Of a stretch of DNA of 64,000 nucleotides, positions 49,684 through 59,160 are shown piece by piece (position 1 is the first letter of the stretch; every line of letters begins with the position of its first letter). The stretch spans positions 1,984,001-2,048,000 of the forward strand of contig NZ_CP139487.1 of the NCBI RefSeq assembly GCF_034259205.1, read 5' to 3'. The notes beneath the pieces were generated by a model. That model saw only the letters and a list, made by a program, of their open reading frames with translations. It was not told where the DNA came from and ran no database searches. A program made the position numbers and the translations under genes. The stretch comes from Peredibacter starrii (lineage in GTDB: Bacteria; Bdellovibrionota; Bacteriovoracia; Bacteriovoracales; Bacteriovoracaceae).

Positions 49684-50592
49684 ATGGCCTATTTCTATTT
49701 TGTACTCACTAATGTTGATGCTGAACCACTTCTCAAAGAAGAGATTTCTATTCGATATCCTGAATTAAGACTGAGCTATTCTAGACCTGGTTTTCTGACT
49801 TTTAAAGGGGAGAAACCTTTAGATTTTCGTCCACTCTTTGCCCGTGTCAGTGGGGAGTGTCAGGGGAAGTTCAAACTTAATGACCTTAAACTATCAAAGT
49901 GCTGGGTTTGGAAAAGAGATGAGGAGTTAAATATTCCGACTGAGCTGGCCCAGATGTCTGACAAGACACTTTATAAAGTCGGGGAAACTGTTACTTTGGT
50001 GATGATGATTGGACCGGATGAATTCTGGGTAGGAAATTATCAATTGAAGAGTAACCACTTTCAAACTCCTGGAGAAGTCAGTTCCATCGAAGTTAAAGAC
50101 GTTCCCTCTCGCGCTTATTATAAGCTCGCTGAGGCCTTCGAAGCTTTTGATCTTCCTTTTGATCACCAAGAACGCGTGCTGGAATTAGGTTCTGCACCGG
50201 GCGGAGCAAGTCTCTTCCTTCTTGAACAAGACATGATCGTGCTAGGAGTAGATCCGGCCGAGATGGATAAACGAGTTACAAGTAACATCAATTTCAAACA
50301 CATCCGTCGTCCTTTTGAGACGATCATTGAAAACAATTTCAAAGAAGATGTGGATTGGATCATTAGCGACATTAATCTTCCACCGACCGTGGTGCTCAAA
50401 GAAGTTTATCGCATGCTTACGTTTTTGAATCCGCGTGGATTGGTACTTACACTTAAAATGAATCAGTCAAAGCATCTGGAAGTTGTGGCGAGTGTGAGGG
50501 AGCAGTTCCGTAAACAAGGCTTCAAGACGGTGGAGCTGAAATATCTTCCATCCCACCGCCAGGAAATTGCGCTTATAGCCCTTCGTTCATAA
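49684..50592 (+). CDS. RlmM/FtsJ-like 2'-O-ribose methyltransferase
   Basis: 302 residues. N-terminal part resembles the THUMP-like region of RlmM (YFYFVLTNVDAEPLLKEEI). C-terminal Rossmann fold: LELGSAPGGASLFLLEQ, GVDPAEMD, and the FtsJ K-D-K-E set (K in SRAYYKL, D in WIISDIN, K in LTLKMN). Probably methylates rRNA. Its 3' end overlaps the convergent oxidase by 20 nt. Confidence 0.8.
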   Translation: MAYFYFVLTNVDAEPLLKEEISIRYPELRLSYSRPGFLTFKGEKPLDFRPLFARVSGECQGKFKLNDLKLSKCWVWKRDEELNIPTELAQMSDKTLYKVGETVTLVMMIGPDEFWVGNYQLKSNHFQTPGEVSSIEVKDVPSRAYYKLAEAFEAFDLPFDHQERVLELGSAPGGASLFLLEQDMIVLGVDPAEMDKRVTSNINFKHIRRPFETIIENNFKEDVDWIISDINLPPTVVLKEVYRMLTFLNPRGLVLTLKMNQSKHLEVVASVREQFRKQGFKTVELKYLPSHRQEIALIALRS

Positions 50593-51907
50593 ACCCTTGC
50601 GGGAAGAACTGATTGTAAGGATCATGTTCTTTTTTTAGATCATGGAAAAGATCCAATTGGTTTTTTCCATGGAAGCGCTTGATGTATTTTTGTTTTAAAA
50701 GACCGATTCCATGCTCAGCAAATGGCGAGCCTTTCCAGGCCAGAACTTCGTCATACAATTTTTGAATCTCATCCAGGCACTTCGCCGACTCATCTTTTGT
50801 CGGCATGTAGTTGAAGTGAAGGTGAGCGTCTCCGAAGTGACCGAAGAGGCAATAACGAACTCCGACCTGAGCGGCCTTACGGTAGAACTCCAGGAGGTCT
50901 TCGAATTTATCCGGAGATACCTGAACGTCAGTTCCGATTTTAACCACACCCATCTGAGAGTTCACTTCGAAAATAGCACGAGGAACACCCGCACGAACGT
51001 GGTGGAACTTGTTCTCAGCAATCTCAAAAACATTGTCTGCAGAAGTATGAGTCAGGTTACAAAGAACATTAGCGTAGATGTCTTCAAAGGCACTGCTTTT
51101 TACTTCTAAGAAGATAACGTCCTGGTTGTTACCAAGTTTTTCATCTGGCTTTAAGTAGTTCATACAGTTAGCGTCGAGAAGCTCACACGAGATAATGGCA
51201 TCACGGTGAGACTGAACGGCATGGAAGATTTCCATGTGGGCCGTGAAATCTTCTTCCCAACGAGGAAGGAGAGTGAACACATAAGTCACTGGCTCATTAT
51301 CAGTTGTTTCAATTTCCACTTCAGTCACAAGTCCTAGTTGTCCCTCGGTACCAATCATAAGATCGATGGCCTTTTCAAACCGTGGGTAAGGAGCGTTCTT
51401 GAAGTTTTGATAGTGTTTGAAGTCACTCTGATAGGCAGCAAGGGCCGAGGAAGCAGATTTAAATTCGTCTTCTCTTTTCAGTTCTTTTTCTTCACCGTTA
51501 AAGTCTAAGTATTTTAAGCGCACCACTTGAGAGCGCATATTTCCGAAAGCAAAACAACGTTCACCCGTACAAGATGTCGCGATACCGGCCGTGATGAGGG
51601 CCAGTTGTTCAGTCGGGGACGTTTTAAGGTTTCTACCTTTTGAGCGCAGAAACTTCTTCGCCTCTTCCCAAGAAACAGCCCCACGAAGAACCAGATTTCC
51701 GTTCTCTTTAACTTCCATATGGGCCGGAAGTTTTGAAAGATCACACAGGAAGTATTCCCCGTCTTTTTTCCACGGCAGAAGTGTTTCAAGCTTATCGTAA
51801 GGGATAACAGTTGAGGTTTTTGATGAGAAATAGAAGCTCGGTTGATGCGCCTTGAGGTGACGAACAAGATCTTCTTGAGAGTAAAATGTTTTAGTTACAA
51901 ACGTCAT
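50573..51907 (-). CDS. FAD-linked oxidase (GlcD/D-lactate-dehydrogenase-like)
   Basis: 444 residues. PCMH FAD-binding domain in the N-terminal 220 residues (SPTEQLALITAGIATSCTG, LMIGTEGQLGLVTEVEIE) and C-terminal FAD-oxidase domain with CLFGHFGDAHLHFNYMP and AEHGIGLLKQKY. Oxidises 2-hydroxyacids such as D-lactate or glycolate. No Fe-S motif in this subunit. Convergent with the methyltransferase. Confidence 0.85.
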   Translation of the reverse strand: MTFVTKTFYSQEDLVRHLKAHQPSFYFSSKTSTVIPYDKLETLLPWKKDGEYFLCDLSKLPAHMEVKENGNLVLRGAVSWEEAKKFLRSKGRNLKTSPTEQLALITAGIATSCTGERCFAFGNMRSQVVRLKYLDFNGEEKELKREDEFKSASSALAAYQSDFKHYQNFKNAPYPRFEKAIDLMIGTEGQLGLVTEVEIETTDNEPVTYVFTLLPRWEEDFTAHMEIFHAVQSHRDAIISCELLDANCMNYLKPDEKLGNNQDVIFLEVKSSAFEDIYANVLCNLTHTSADNVFEIAENKFHHVRAGVPRAIFEVNSQMGVVKIGTDVQVSPDKFEDLLEFYRKAAQVGVRYCLFGHFGDAHLHFNYMPTKDESAKCLDEIQKLYDEVLAWKGSPFAEHGIGLLKQKYIKRFHGKNQLDLFHDLKKEHDPYNQFFPQGFMNEGL

Positions 51908-51956
51908 ATAGACTCACTTTTTAGAGTTATTTTAACGTTTTTTTTAAGGAGAGGCC

Positions 51957-52322
51957 ATGGAAGTTGTTGCAGTTATTGGAGCGTCCTCTGACACCAATAG
52001 GTATTCATATAAAGCTATGGAAATGCTGGAAGAGTATGGGCATACACCGGTGCCGGTTCATCCCCGTGAAGAAGTGGTCCGTGGGGTTAAAGTCACTCAC
52101 AATCTAGGGGACCTTGCCGGTCAAAAAATCGACACAGTAACAGTCTATGTGAATCCGGCGATTTCTGACAAATACGAGAAGGATTTGATCGCAGTAAATC
52201 CAAAACGCGTGATCTTTAATCCAGGCGCTGAGAACCCACGTCTTGAAGCCGCTCTTGCGAAAAACGGTATTCAAGTGGAAAACGCCTGTACCCTGGTGCT
52301 TTTAAGAACGAATCAGTTTTAA
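51957..52322 (+). CDS. CoA-binding domain protein (YccU-like)
   Basis: 121 residues, one Rossmann CoA-binding domain: VVAVIGASSDTNRYSYKAMEML, HPREEVVRGVKV, and IFNPGAENPRLEAAL, VENACTLVLL. Single-domain YccU-type proteins have no known reaction. Starts after AAGGAGAGG. Confidence 0.88.
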   Translation: MEVVAVIGASSDTNRYSYKAMEMLEEYGHTPVPVHPREEVVRGVKVTHNLGDLAGQKIDTVTVYVNPAISDKYEKDLIAVNPKRVIFNPGAENPRLEAALAKNGIQVENACTLVLLRTNQF

Positions 52323-52439
52323 ACTCTTCTCTTTTATCAGAGATTCAACTGCTCGGTGAAGTTATCGAAAAATAGTCATTTATAAGGATCATAAAGTTTT
52401 AATATTTTATTAAGATTTACCCGATAGGGTTAATTGTAA

Positions 52440-54938
52440 ATGTTAAATCTTATTAACGTCCTATTTTTATTTACTTTTGTGTCCTGTGTTTCTCCTGTAA
52501 CCCAAGGAAAAATATCTGCAATAATTTATTCTATAAATAAAAAACCTCTTGGACCTGTGGCCAATAATATACATCCAGGTGCATTTGCTGAAGACAGTGA
52601 ATCTCTGATTACCCTGGATTACTCTGCATCAGGCAATGCACTTGCCACGGCCTGTAGCCTAGAGGATCTGGACAGTGTTTATATCTCAACTCCTTGTTCT
52701 TGTGATTTGAGTGGCATTTGTACTGTTGGCATCACAGGAGTAAATGATTTTTACGGAGCCGCCGGTTTTAAATTCACTGTGTTTGTGGATTCAATGGCCT
52801 CAAATACCAGTGAAGCCAGTTTGAGTATTACCAATGTAAACGATGCTCCTGTGGCCGGAGTGAATGTTTCAATTTCGGGTGACGAAGACACTCTTTTGAA
52901 TTTCAATGCACCGGCCGCCACTGATGTTGATTCAGATCCTATAACGTATACGATTACGGCTGCTCCTTTAAATGGAGTACTTTCAAATTGTATTGCAAGT
53001 GACAGTGATTTAAATTGCAACTATACGCCCAACGCAAATTTTAATGGTTCTGATAGCTTTCGCTACCTTGCCAATGATGGGACCGAAAATTCCGCCCTCG
53101 AAACAATAGTCACAATTTCAATAAATGCTATTAATGATCCCCCTGTACTTGATTCAATCTCAGATCAAATGGGCGCTGTTGAGAATACAGCGATTGCGAC
53201 TATTGATGCAGGAGAATTGGGGTTGGATTTGGATTCAGATTCTCAAACTTTAAGCTACTCTTGCTTTTATGATCAAATTATTGATGGAACTGTGGCGGCA
53301 AGTTCTAATTGTTCAGGATTAGCTGGGGCCACATTCACAACATCAACAGGTGTATTTAGTTGGACGCCGATCATAGGGCAAGCTGGCGACTATGAGTTTA
53401 GTATAATAGGTAGTGATGGTTCACTCAGTGACGATGAGATCTTTAGAATTAAAGTGGACAGTGCTCCGAGGCCATTTATTTCAATCTGGCGAACGACAAC
53501 GGCTTCAGAGTCAATATCTTTACCACTGAGGGCCGGATTCAATTATAACTTTACTGTTGATTGGGGTGACGGGTCTCCAGTTTCAACTGTTACCTCAACT
53601 TTTGATACGGACCGTACTCACATTTACGCTGTTGCCGGTGACTATACTGTCACGATAAATGGGCTCGTTGAAGCTTGGTACTTCAATAACACTGGAAGTA
53701 GGGCAAAAATTATTGAAGTTACTGATCTGGGAAAAGTTGGATGGAAGAATTTAAGTAATGCGTTCTATGGATGTTCAAACCTAGTCTCATTTGCCGGAGG
53801 AGATACATCTTTGGTTACGGATATGACTTCAATGTTTAGAGGGACCAGTTCATTAACGGCCCTTGATGTTTCAACTTTTAATACATCTGCAGTCACAAAT
53901 ATGTCATACATGTTTTTTGGCGTCACTTCGCTAACCCATCTTGATTTGTCAAATTTTAATACTTCCCTGGTTACAAATATGACTTATATGTTTACTGGCG
54001 GTAGTTCACTGGTAAGTCTCAATTTATCAGGTTTCAATACCGCTGCAGTTACTAACATGTCGAGTATGTTTACAAGTTTAAGCTCACTCACCAGTCTTGA
54101 TCTTTCAGATTTTAATACAGTTTCAGTGACCGATATGTCTTATATGTTTTTTCAATCAACGGGTCTAACGACGCTTGATTTATCGGGCTTTGATACCTCA
54201 GCAGTCACAACCATGATGAGTATGTTCCAGGGTGTAACTTCACTAACAAGCCTTAATCTTTCAGGCTTTAACACGGCCGCAGTCACCAATATGGGCAGTA
54301 TGTTTGAAAATGCAAGTGCCCTAACAAGTCTCAACTTATCAAGCTTTAATACATCTTCTGTTGTAAATATGGGGCGAATGTTTTACCAGGCAAGCTCGTT
54401 AACCAGCCTTGATCTTTCAAACTTCATCACCTCGGCCGTGACAAATATGGCCAGTATGTTTCAAAATGCAAGTTCCCTGACAAGTCTCAATTTATCGGGT
54501 TTTAACACCGCTGCAGTAACAAGCATGGGCAGTATGTTTGAAGGAGCAAGTTCACTCACGAGTCTCAACCTGTCGAGCTTTAACACTTCTGCTGTCACAA
54601 ATATGAGTGGTATGTTTTACCAGGCAAGTTCGCTCACGAGTCTTGATCTGGCAAACTTTAATACTTCTTCTGTAACCAGTATGGTGAGTATGTTTCGCAA
54701 TGCCAGCTCGTTAACAAGTCTTAATCTGTCTAACTTCAATACGACGGCAGTCACATCAATGGCCTACATGTTCTATGCTACAACCAATCTGACTTCACTT
54801 AACGCAAATGGATGGAACGTCACAAATGTTACTAATTCAAGTAACATTTTCACCTCTAAAAATCCTGGTCTTGTTGTCAGTTGTGACCAAGGTGGAACGC
54901 CAGGCACAGGCAGCCTCTTTGGAGAAGTCTGCAATTAA
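52440..54938 (+). CDS. Large surface lipoprotein with cadherin-like/PKD and BspA-type (DUF285) repeats
   Basis: 832 residues, lipobox FVSC. Residues about 35-345: Ig/cadherin-like repeats (NDAPVAGVNVSISGDEDT, NDPPVLDSISDQ). About 350-420: PKD-like domain (FTVDWGDGSPVST, GDYTVTINGL). Residues 456-793: thirteen 26-residue repeats of DUF285 type, pattern SAVTNMSxMFxxxSSLTSLDLSNFNT, right-handed solenoid. Final Cys-containing cap. Lower GC and no good SD, so possibly acquired. BspA-like repeats are linked to adhesion in other bacteria; here it may bind prey or matrix. Confidence 0.85.
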   Translation: MLNLINVLFLFTFVSCVSPVTQGKISAIIYSINKKPLGPVANNIHPGAFAEDSESLITLDYSASGNALATACSLEDLDSVYISTPCSCDLSGICTVGITGVNDFYGAAGFKFTVFVDSMASNTSEASLSITNVNDAPVAGVNVSISGDEDTLLNFNAPAATDVDSDPITYTITAAPLNGVLSNCIASDSDLNCNYTPNANFNGSDSFRYLANDGTENSALETIVTISINAINDPPVLDSISDQMGAVENTAIATIDAGELGLDLDSDSQTLSYSCFYDQIIDGTVAASSNCSGLAGATFTTSTGVFSWTPIIGQAGDYEFSIIGSDGSLSDDEIFRIKVDSAPRPFISIWRTTTASESISLPLRAGFNYNFTVDWGDGSPVSTVTSTFDTDRTHIYAVAGDYTVTINGLVEAWYFNNTGSRAKIIEVTDLGKVGWKNLSNAFYGCSNLVSFAGGDTSLVTDMTSMFRGTSSLTALDVSTFNTSAVTNMSYMFFGVTSLTHLDLSNFNTSLVTNMTYMFTGGSSLVSLNLSGFNTAAVTNMSSMFTSLSSLTSLDLSDFNTVSVTDMSYMFFQSTGLTTLDLSGFDTSAVTTMMSMFQGVTSLTSLNLSGFNTAAVTNMGSMFENASALTSLNLSSFNTSSVVNMGRMFYQASSLTSLDLSNFITSAVTNMASMFQNASSLTSLNLSGFNTAAVTSMGSMFEGASSLTSLNLSSFNTSAVTNMSGMFYQASSLTSLDLANFNTSSVTSMVSMFRNASSLTSLNLSNFNTTAVTSMAYMFYATTNLTSLNANGWNVTNVTNSSNIFTSKNPGLVVSCDQGGTPGTGSLFGEVCN
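53805..54818 (+). repeat. Thirteen 78-bp tandem repeats (coding)
   Basis: Exact 78-bp period in frame with the lipoprotein; codes the 26-residue DUF285 unit. DNA copies are diverged, so the repeats are protein-selected and not recent slippage. Confidence 0.9.
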
Positions 54939-54964
54939 TCAAGCCTGATGAGCCCACATTGAAT

Positions 54965-56512
54965 TTAATCGTTCAAACAACGAAGAGGTGAATTCTTCTG
55001 GATGTATTCTTCCAGCAACGGCCAGTAGTTTTTGGTCTCGAGATAATCCAGACGATGGAGAATCACACGACCAAAAATGTTTAAGAGTTTTTCCATCCCA
55101 TATGGAACTTCGCTGGGAAGAGCGATCGAGTAGTAGCGGAGATTTCTGATCTGCTCACCATTAATGATGGCCGCTTCAGCTGTGTGAACGGTTGGGTCAT
55201 AAGGGACTTCATGACCTGTTTTATCCTGAACCTTGATCCCATCGATCATCACTTGCAGACCCACTTCGGATCCGGCGAATGCATTGAGAATTTGTTTTAA
55301 GACAAAACCTGAAATGCGAGCACGGGCCACGTTCCACCCCTGATCTCCCCAACGTCTGAAATGAGGAAAGTTATCCACCATATCACCAAATGTAATGGGG
55401 CCCGCTGGAATTTGTTCACCCTGAAACACATCAAACTGAAGACCTAGTTCAGTTTTCGCGGCTTCGCGGGTAAGGCGAGCGATGTGACGAGACCAACAAG
55501 TTCTGGTTTGAGTGTCCTGGCCGTTATAATTTCCGCTCAGTGTGATATCGGAAAAACCAATCACTTCATCCCAATTGCGACCGAAGTATTGCTCACGATT
55601 GATATAGGCCGTGCCTACGAAGTTTCTCATCTCTTCGTCCTGAGGCATGTCTTTAAAAATATCGATCATCTTGTAATCGAGAATTTCCGCCTGACCTTTG
55701 CCTTTAATATCCACAATCATGGAACCCACATATCCAGAGTGAGCACCGGCCTGAATTATTGGAATCTGTCGGCCACTTAAATTTTTAACATGCTCTGGTT
55801 TCTCAAGGCGGATGTGCGAGTGGCCACCCACGATGAGGTCAATCGTGCGTGTGTTCTTAACCAGTTTTCTATCTTGCTCTAGACCAATGTGAGTCAGACC
55901 AATGAGATAATCGACGCCATCTTTAATCGCCTTGTTCGCTTGCTTCACACCTGTTTTATGAGGGTCCGCGATCCAGCCCAGAGGGCGAATGGGATACATG
56001 TAGTGAATCTCATTTGTGGTAAGTCCAAAGACGCGAACTTTCATTCCGTCTAAGTTATAGTCCATGTAGTCGGGCATGAGGCCAGAGAGACCCATCCAGC
56101 GTTTGCCCTTTAAATTGGCAGAAAGAATTTTCGCTTTAAGTTCAGCATCACGGATTTGATTCCGTAGTTCTTTTCCACCCAGAATAAAATCATGGTTCCC
56201 GAGAACCGTTACATCAACGCCCAACATATCCAGTGCACGTAGGGAATCCACTCCTTGATTTGAAAAATAAAAGCTCGAACCTTCACCAAAATCGCCACCA
56301 TCTAAGTAAATCGACGGAATACCTTTTGCCTTAGAATCAGCTCTAAGTTCATCAATCACTTTCTTCAGCTGGGCATAACCACCAATTCCACCGCGCGTGC
56401 CCTGAAAATACGAATGAAGATCATTGGTGTGAATGATGTGCAGGGGCTTAGCGAGAAGCGAATTTGAGATGCCCAAAGCAAGAAAAAGGGCCGCAGTTTG
56501 AAGAACTTTCAT
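54965..56512 (-). CDS. Exported 5'-nucleotidase / UshA-type metallophosphatase
   Basis: 515 residues, signal peptide MKVLQTAALFLALGISNSLLA. Metallophosphatase motifs: HTNDLHSYF, DGGDFGEGSSF, LGNHDFILGG, GLTHIG, VGGHSHIR. C-terminal 5'-nucleotidase domain with TFGDMVDNFPH. Dephosphorylates nucleotides in the periplasm for salvage, a useful step after DNA digestion by the window's exported nucleases. Confidence 0.92.
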   Translation of the reverse strand: MKVLQTAALFLALGISNSLLAKPLHIIHTNDLHSYFQGTRGGIGGYAQLKKVIDELRADSKAKGIPSIYLDGGDFGEGSSFYFSNQGVDSLRALDMLGVDVTVLGNHDFILGGKELRNQIRDAELKAKILSANLKGKRWMGLSGLMPDYMDYNLDGMKVRVFGLTTNEIHYMYPIRPLGWIADPHKTGVKQANKAIKDGVDYLIGLTHIGLEQDRKLVKNTRTIDLIVGGHSHIRLEKPEHVKNLSGRQIPIIQAGAHSGYVGSMIVDIKGKGQAEILDYKMIDIFKDMPQDEEMRNFVGTAYINREQYFGRNWDEVIGFSDITLSGNYNGQDTQTRTCWSRHIARLTREAAKTELGLQFDVFQGEQIPAGPITFGDMVDNFPHFRRWGDQGWNVARARISGFVLKQILNAFAGSEVGLQVMIDGIKVQDKTGHEVPYDPTVHTAEAAIINGEQIRNLRYYSIALPSEVPYGMEKLLNIFGRVILHRLDYLETKNYWPLLEEYIQKNSPLRCLND

Positions 56513-56673
56513 GAAGGTCCCGTGATTTGAAGATTTAGTGGTAACTTTGATTAAAACTCTGATCGAAAAAAGAGGAAATGCTGTAAATATTTCCTAAACA
56601 AAATGAGAGAGCATCTTAAGCTTCACAAGAGAGATGGCCAAGTTGATTTCCTTTAAGCTAAAACTCCTAACTT

Positions 56674-59127
56674 ATGAATTCTGAACTTCTACTCCCTGTC
56701 GGTAATATGGCCATGTGTCTGGCTGCTGTGCATTATGGCGCAGACGCCATTTATGTTGGTGTTCCCTTTTTCAATGCCCGAGGCAGAAGTGCTGACCTCA
56801 CCATGGCCGAGCTGAAGGAAATGATCGACCTGTGCCACCTCTATGGTGTGAGAGTAAATCTTGCCTTCAATGTGGTGATCTTTCAGGATGAATATCCAAA
56901 AGTGATAGAGACCCTCAAAGAGATTCTTCCGATGGGTCCTGATGCTTTCATCGTGCAGGACCTGGGGCTCGCAAAACTTATTCGTGCTATGGCACCCAAT
57001 CAGCGCATTCACGCTTCGACTCAGATGACGGTCACAAATCCAGACGCGATTAAACTCGTCGATGACTTAAAGATCGATCGTTTTGTTTTGGGCCGCGAGA
57101 ATTCAATCAACGAAATTAAGCTCATTCGCGAAAAGACGGACAAAGAACTTGAAGTGTTTGTTCACGGAGCTCTTTGTGTGGCCTACTCTGGCCAGTGTTT
57201 TACTTCTGAGTCATTGGGTGGCCGAAGTGCTAACCGCGGTCAGTGTGCACAGAGCTGCCGCTTAGAGTATGAACTCTTTGTTGATGAAGTGAAAAAAGAT
57301 CTCGGACAAAAAAAATATCTCGTTTCTCCTAAGGACTTAATGGGCATTGAAGAAGTGCCGACGTTAAAAGAACTAGGAGTAAATTCATTTAAAGTTGAAG
57401 GACGCTTAAAGACTCCGGAGTATGTGGCCGCTGCCGCTAAGAACTATCGTGAAGTCTTAGATGGCGCTCCGGTGAATCTAGAAAAGAGGACGGAAGAACT
57501 CTCGACTACTTACTCAAGAGGCTTTTTCTCAGGCTGGCTTCATGGTGTGAATCACCAGAAACTTGTGGATGGTACTTATAGCGCTCACCGAGGGCTAGAG
57601 ATCGGAACGATCAAGGAAATTAAAAAGAAAGCCGTGATGATTGATTCAACTCGTGATCTAAAAGCGGGAATGGGACTACTCTTCGCGGGCCCTAAAGAAG
57701 ATCAGGGCTCAAAGATCTTTACTGCTTTAAGAATCGGTAAAAACTTTGAAGTAGAACTTCTTCAAAAAGACCTGAAGCTAGAAAAAGGAATGAAGGTTTA
57801 CCTTAATTCCAATGAGGCCCAGGCAAAAGATCTTCAAAGAGGATGGAGCTCTCGCGAGCACATGAAGAAGATCCCATTGAAGTTCTTAGTTCAAGGTCTT
57901 TATAACGAGCCCCTTTTGGTGAAGGTCACAGATCCGGAAGGACGTGAAATTTACGCTCAGACAATTTCAAATCTTGCTCCGGCTTCGGCCCGTCCGATGA
58001 CTGAACAGTTTCTAAAAGATGAACTTTCATCATTAGGCACGACAGTATATGAAATGGGGACTTTTGAGTGCTTTATTCAAGAAGGTCTTTTCCTAAATCA
58101 CCGCGAACTTAAAGACGTTCGTCGTGAACTGGTTGAGAAAATGAACCAGGCGCGAATTGAGCGCCGTGCCCGCGTGGAAACTTTTGATTTAAAGCCCATG
58201 GTGAAAAATCAAACGGAAGCAGGTCTTAATATTCTTCTTCGTTCTAAGAAACAGGTGGAAGGCTTTGCGGAAAACTTCGCGCTTTTCCAAGGCCATAAAG
58301 ACATCATTAAGAGTGTGATCCTGGATTTTGAATTCGGGAAAGATTACGCTGCTTCAGTTGAATTAATTAAATCTCTTGGCGTGAAAGCGGGAATCGCGAC
58401 AACGCGAATTTTAAAACCGGCCGAGTACTATAATCTAAATACGATTATTCGCTGTAATCCGGATCTGATCCTGGTTCGTAACCTGGGTGCTATCGAATAC
58501 CTCCGCCAAATGTCACAGATTCCTCTTATTGGTGATTTCTCGCTTAACGTGACTAATTCCCTGTCTCTGGATTACTTAACGTCTAAGGGCCTCGGAAGCG
58601 TTAACGTTTCGTATGATCTTAATCAGGATCAATTACTGGATATGCTCGAGTTCTCTGATCCATCAAAAATGGAAGTGACTCTGCACCAGTACATGCCTGA
58701 GTTCCATATGGAGCATTGTGTGTTTGCGGCCTTCATGTCGAATGGTTCATCATTCCGTGATTGCGGCAAGCCTTGTGAAAAGCACGAAGTAAAACTGAAA
58801 GATCCATACGGGAACATGCACTTCCTTAAGGCCGATCAGGAATGCCGTAATACGTTCTTCAAGGCGACTCCCCAGTCTGCTGGCTTCCTGGTGAAGGAGC
58901 TTAAAGAACGTGGCGTAGGATCGTTTCGTTTAGAGGCCCTGAACGAAACACCGGAAGAAATTAATCTCAAGATTGTGACTTACTTAAAGCTCATCAAGGG
59001 TGAGATCACCGCGGACTACGCTCTTAATTCTCTAAAAGTTGTGGAGAGTTATGGACTGGGTCTCGGTCAGATGAATAAGTCAGATACTTATAAAGATCGT
59101 AAGAAAGAAACGAATCAGCACAAATAA
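56674..59127 (+). CDS. U32 peptidase-family protein (RlhA-like)
   Basis: 817 residues. ELLLPVGNMAMCLAAVHYGADAIYVG, HASTQMTVTN, FVHGALCVAYSGQCF, GRSANRGQCAQSCR (cluster Cys) are U32 signatures. The C-terminal half with a second Cys region (FRDCGKPCEKHEVKL, LKADQECRNTFFKA) matches the long RlhA type, which hydroxylates C2501 in 23S rRNA with prephenate as partner. Could alternatively be a collagenase-like U32 peptidase; length favours RlhA. Confidence 0.82.
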   Translation: MNSELLLPVGNMAMCLAAVHYGADAIYVGVPFFNARGRSADLTMAELKEMIDLCHLYGVRVNLAFNVVIFQDEYPKVIETLKEILPMGPDAFIVQDLGLAKLIRAMAPNQRIHASTQMTVTNPDAIKLVDDLKIDRFVLGRENSINEIKLIREKTDKELEVFVHGALCVAYSGQCFTSESLGGRSANRGQCAQSCRLEYELFVDEVKKDLGQKKYLVSPKDLMGIEEVPTLKELGVNSFKVEGRLKTPEYVAAAAKNYREVLDGAPVNLEKRTEELSTTYSRGFFSGWLHGVNHQKLVDGTYSAHRGLEIGTIKEIKKKAVMIDSTRDLKAGMGLLFAGPKEDQGSKIFTALRIGKNFEVELLQKDLKLEKGMKVYLNSNEAQAKDLQRGWSSREHMKKIPLKFLVQGLYNEPLLVKVTDPEGREIYAQTISNLAPASARPMTEQFLKDELSSLGTTVYEMGTFECFIQEGLFLNHRELKDVRRELVEKMNQARIERRARVETFDLKPMVKNQTEAGLNILLRSKKQVEGFAENFALFQGHKDIIKSVILDFEFGKDYAASVELIKSLGVKAGIATTRILKPAEYYNLNTIIRCNPDLILVRNLGAIEYLRQMSQIPLIGDFSLNVTNSLSLDYLTSKGLGSVNVSYDLNQDQLLDMLEFSDPSKMEVTLHQYMPEFHMEHCVFAAFMSNGSSFRDCGKPCEKHEVKLKDPYGNMHFLKADQECRNTFFKATPQSAGFLVKELKERGVGSFRLEALNETPEEINLKIVTYLKLIKGEITADYALNSLKVVESYGLGLGQMNKSDTYKDRKKETNQHK

Positions 59128-59130
59128 AAA

Positions 59131-59148
59131 GTGCCACCGAAGTGGCAC
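59131..59148. terminator. Bidirectional terminator of the U32 and SulP genes
   Basis: GTGCCAC, loop CGAA (UUCG on the minus strand), GTGGCAC, with A5 before and T5 after. Confidence 0.92.
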
Positions 59149-59160
59149 TTTTTATTTGAT

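Noticed and set aside
53805-54818. Periodic 78-bp repeats resembling an array
   Set aside because: They are in frame and encode DUF285 protein repeats; no spacers, so not CRISPR.
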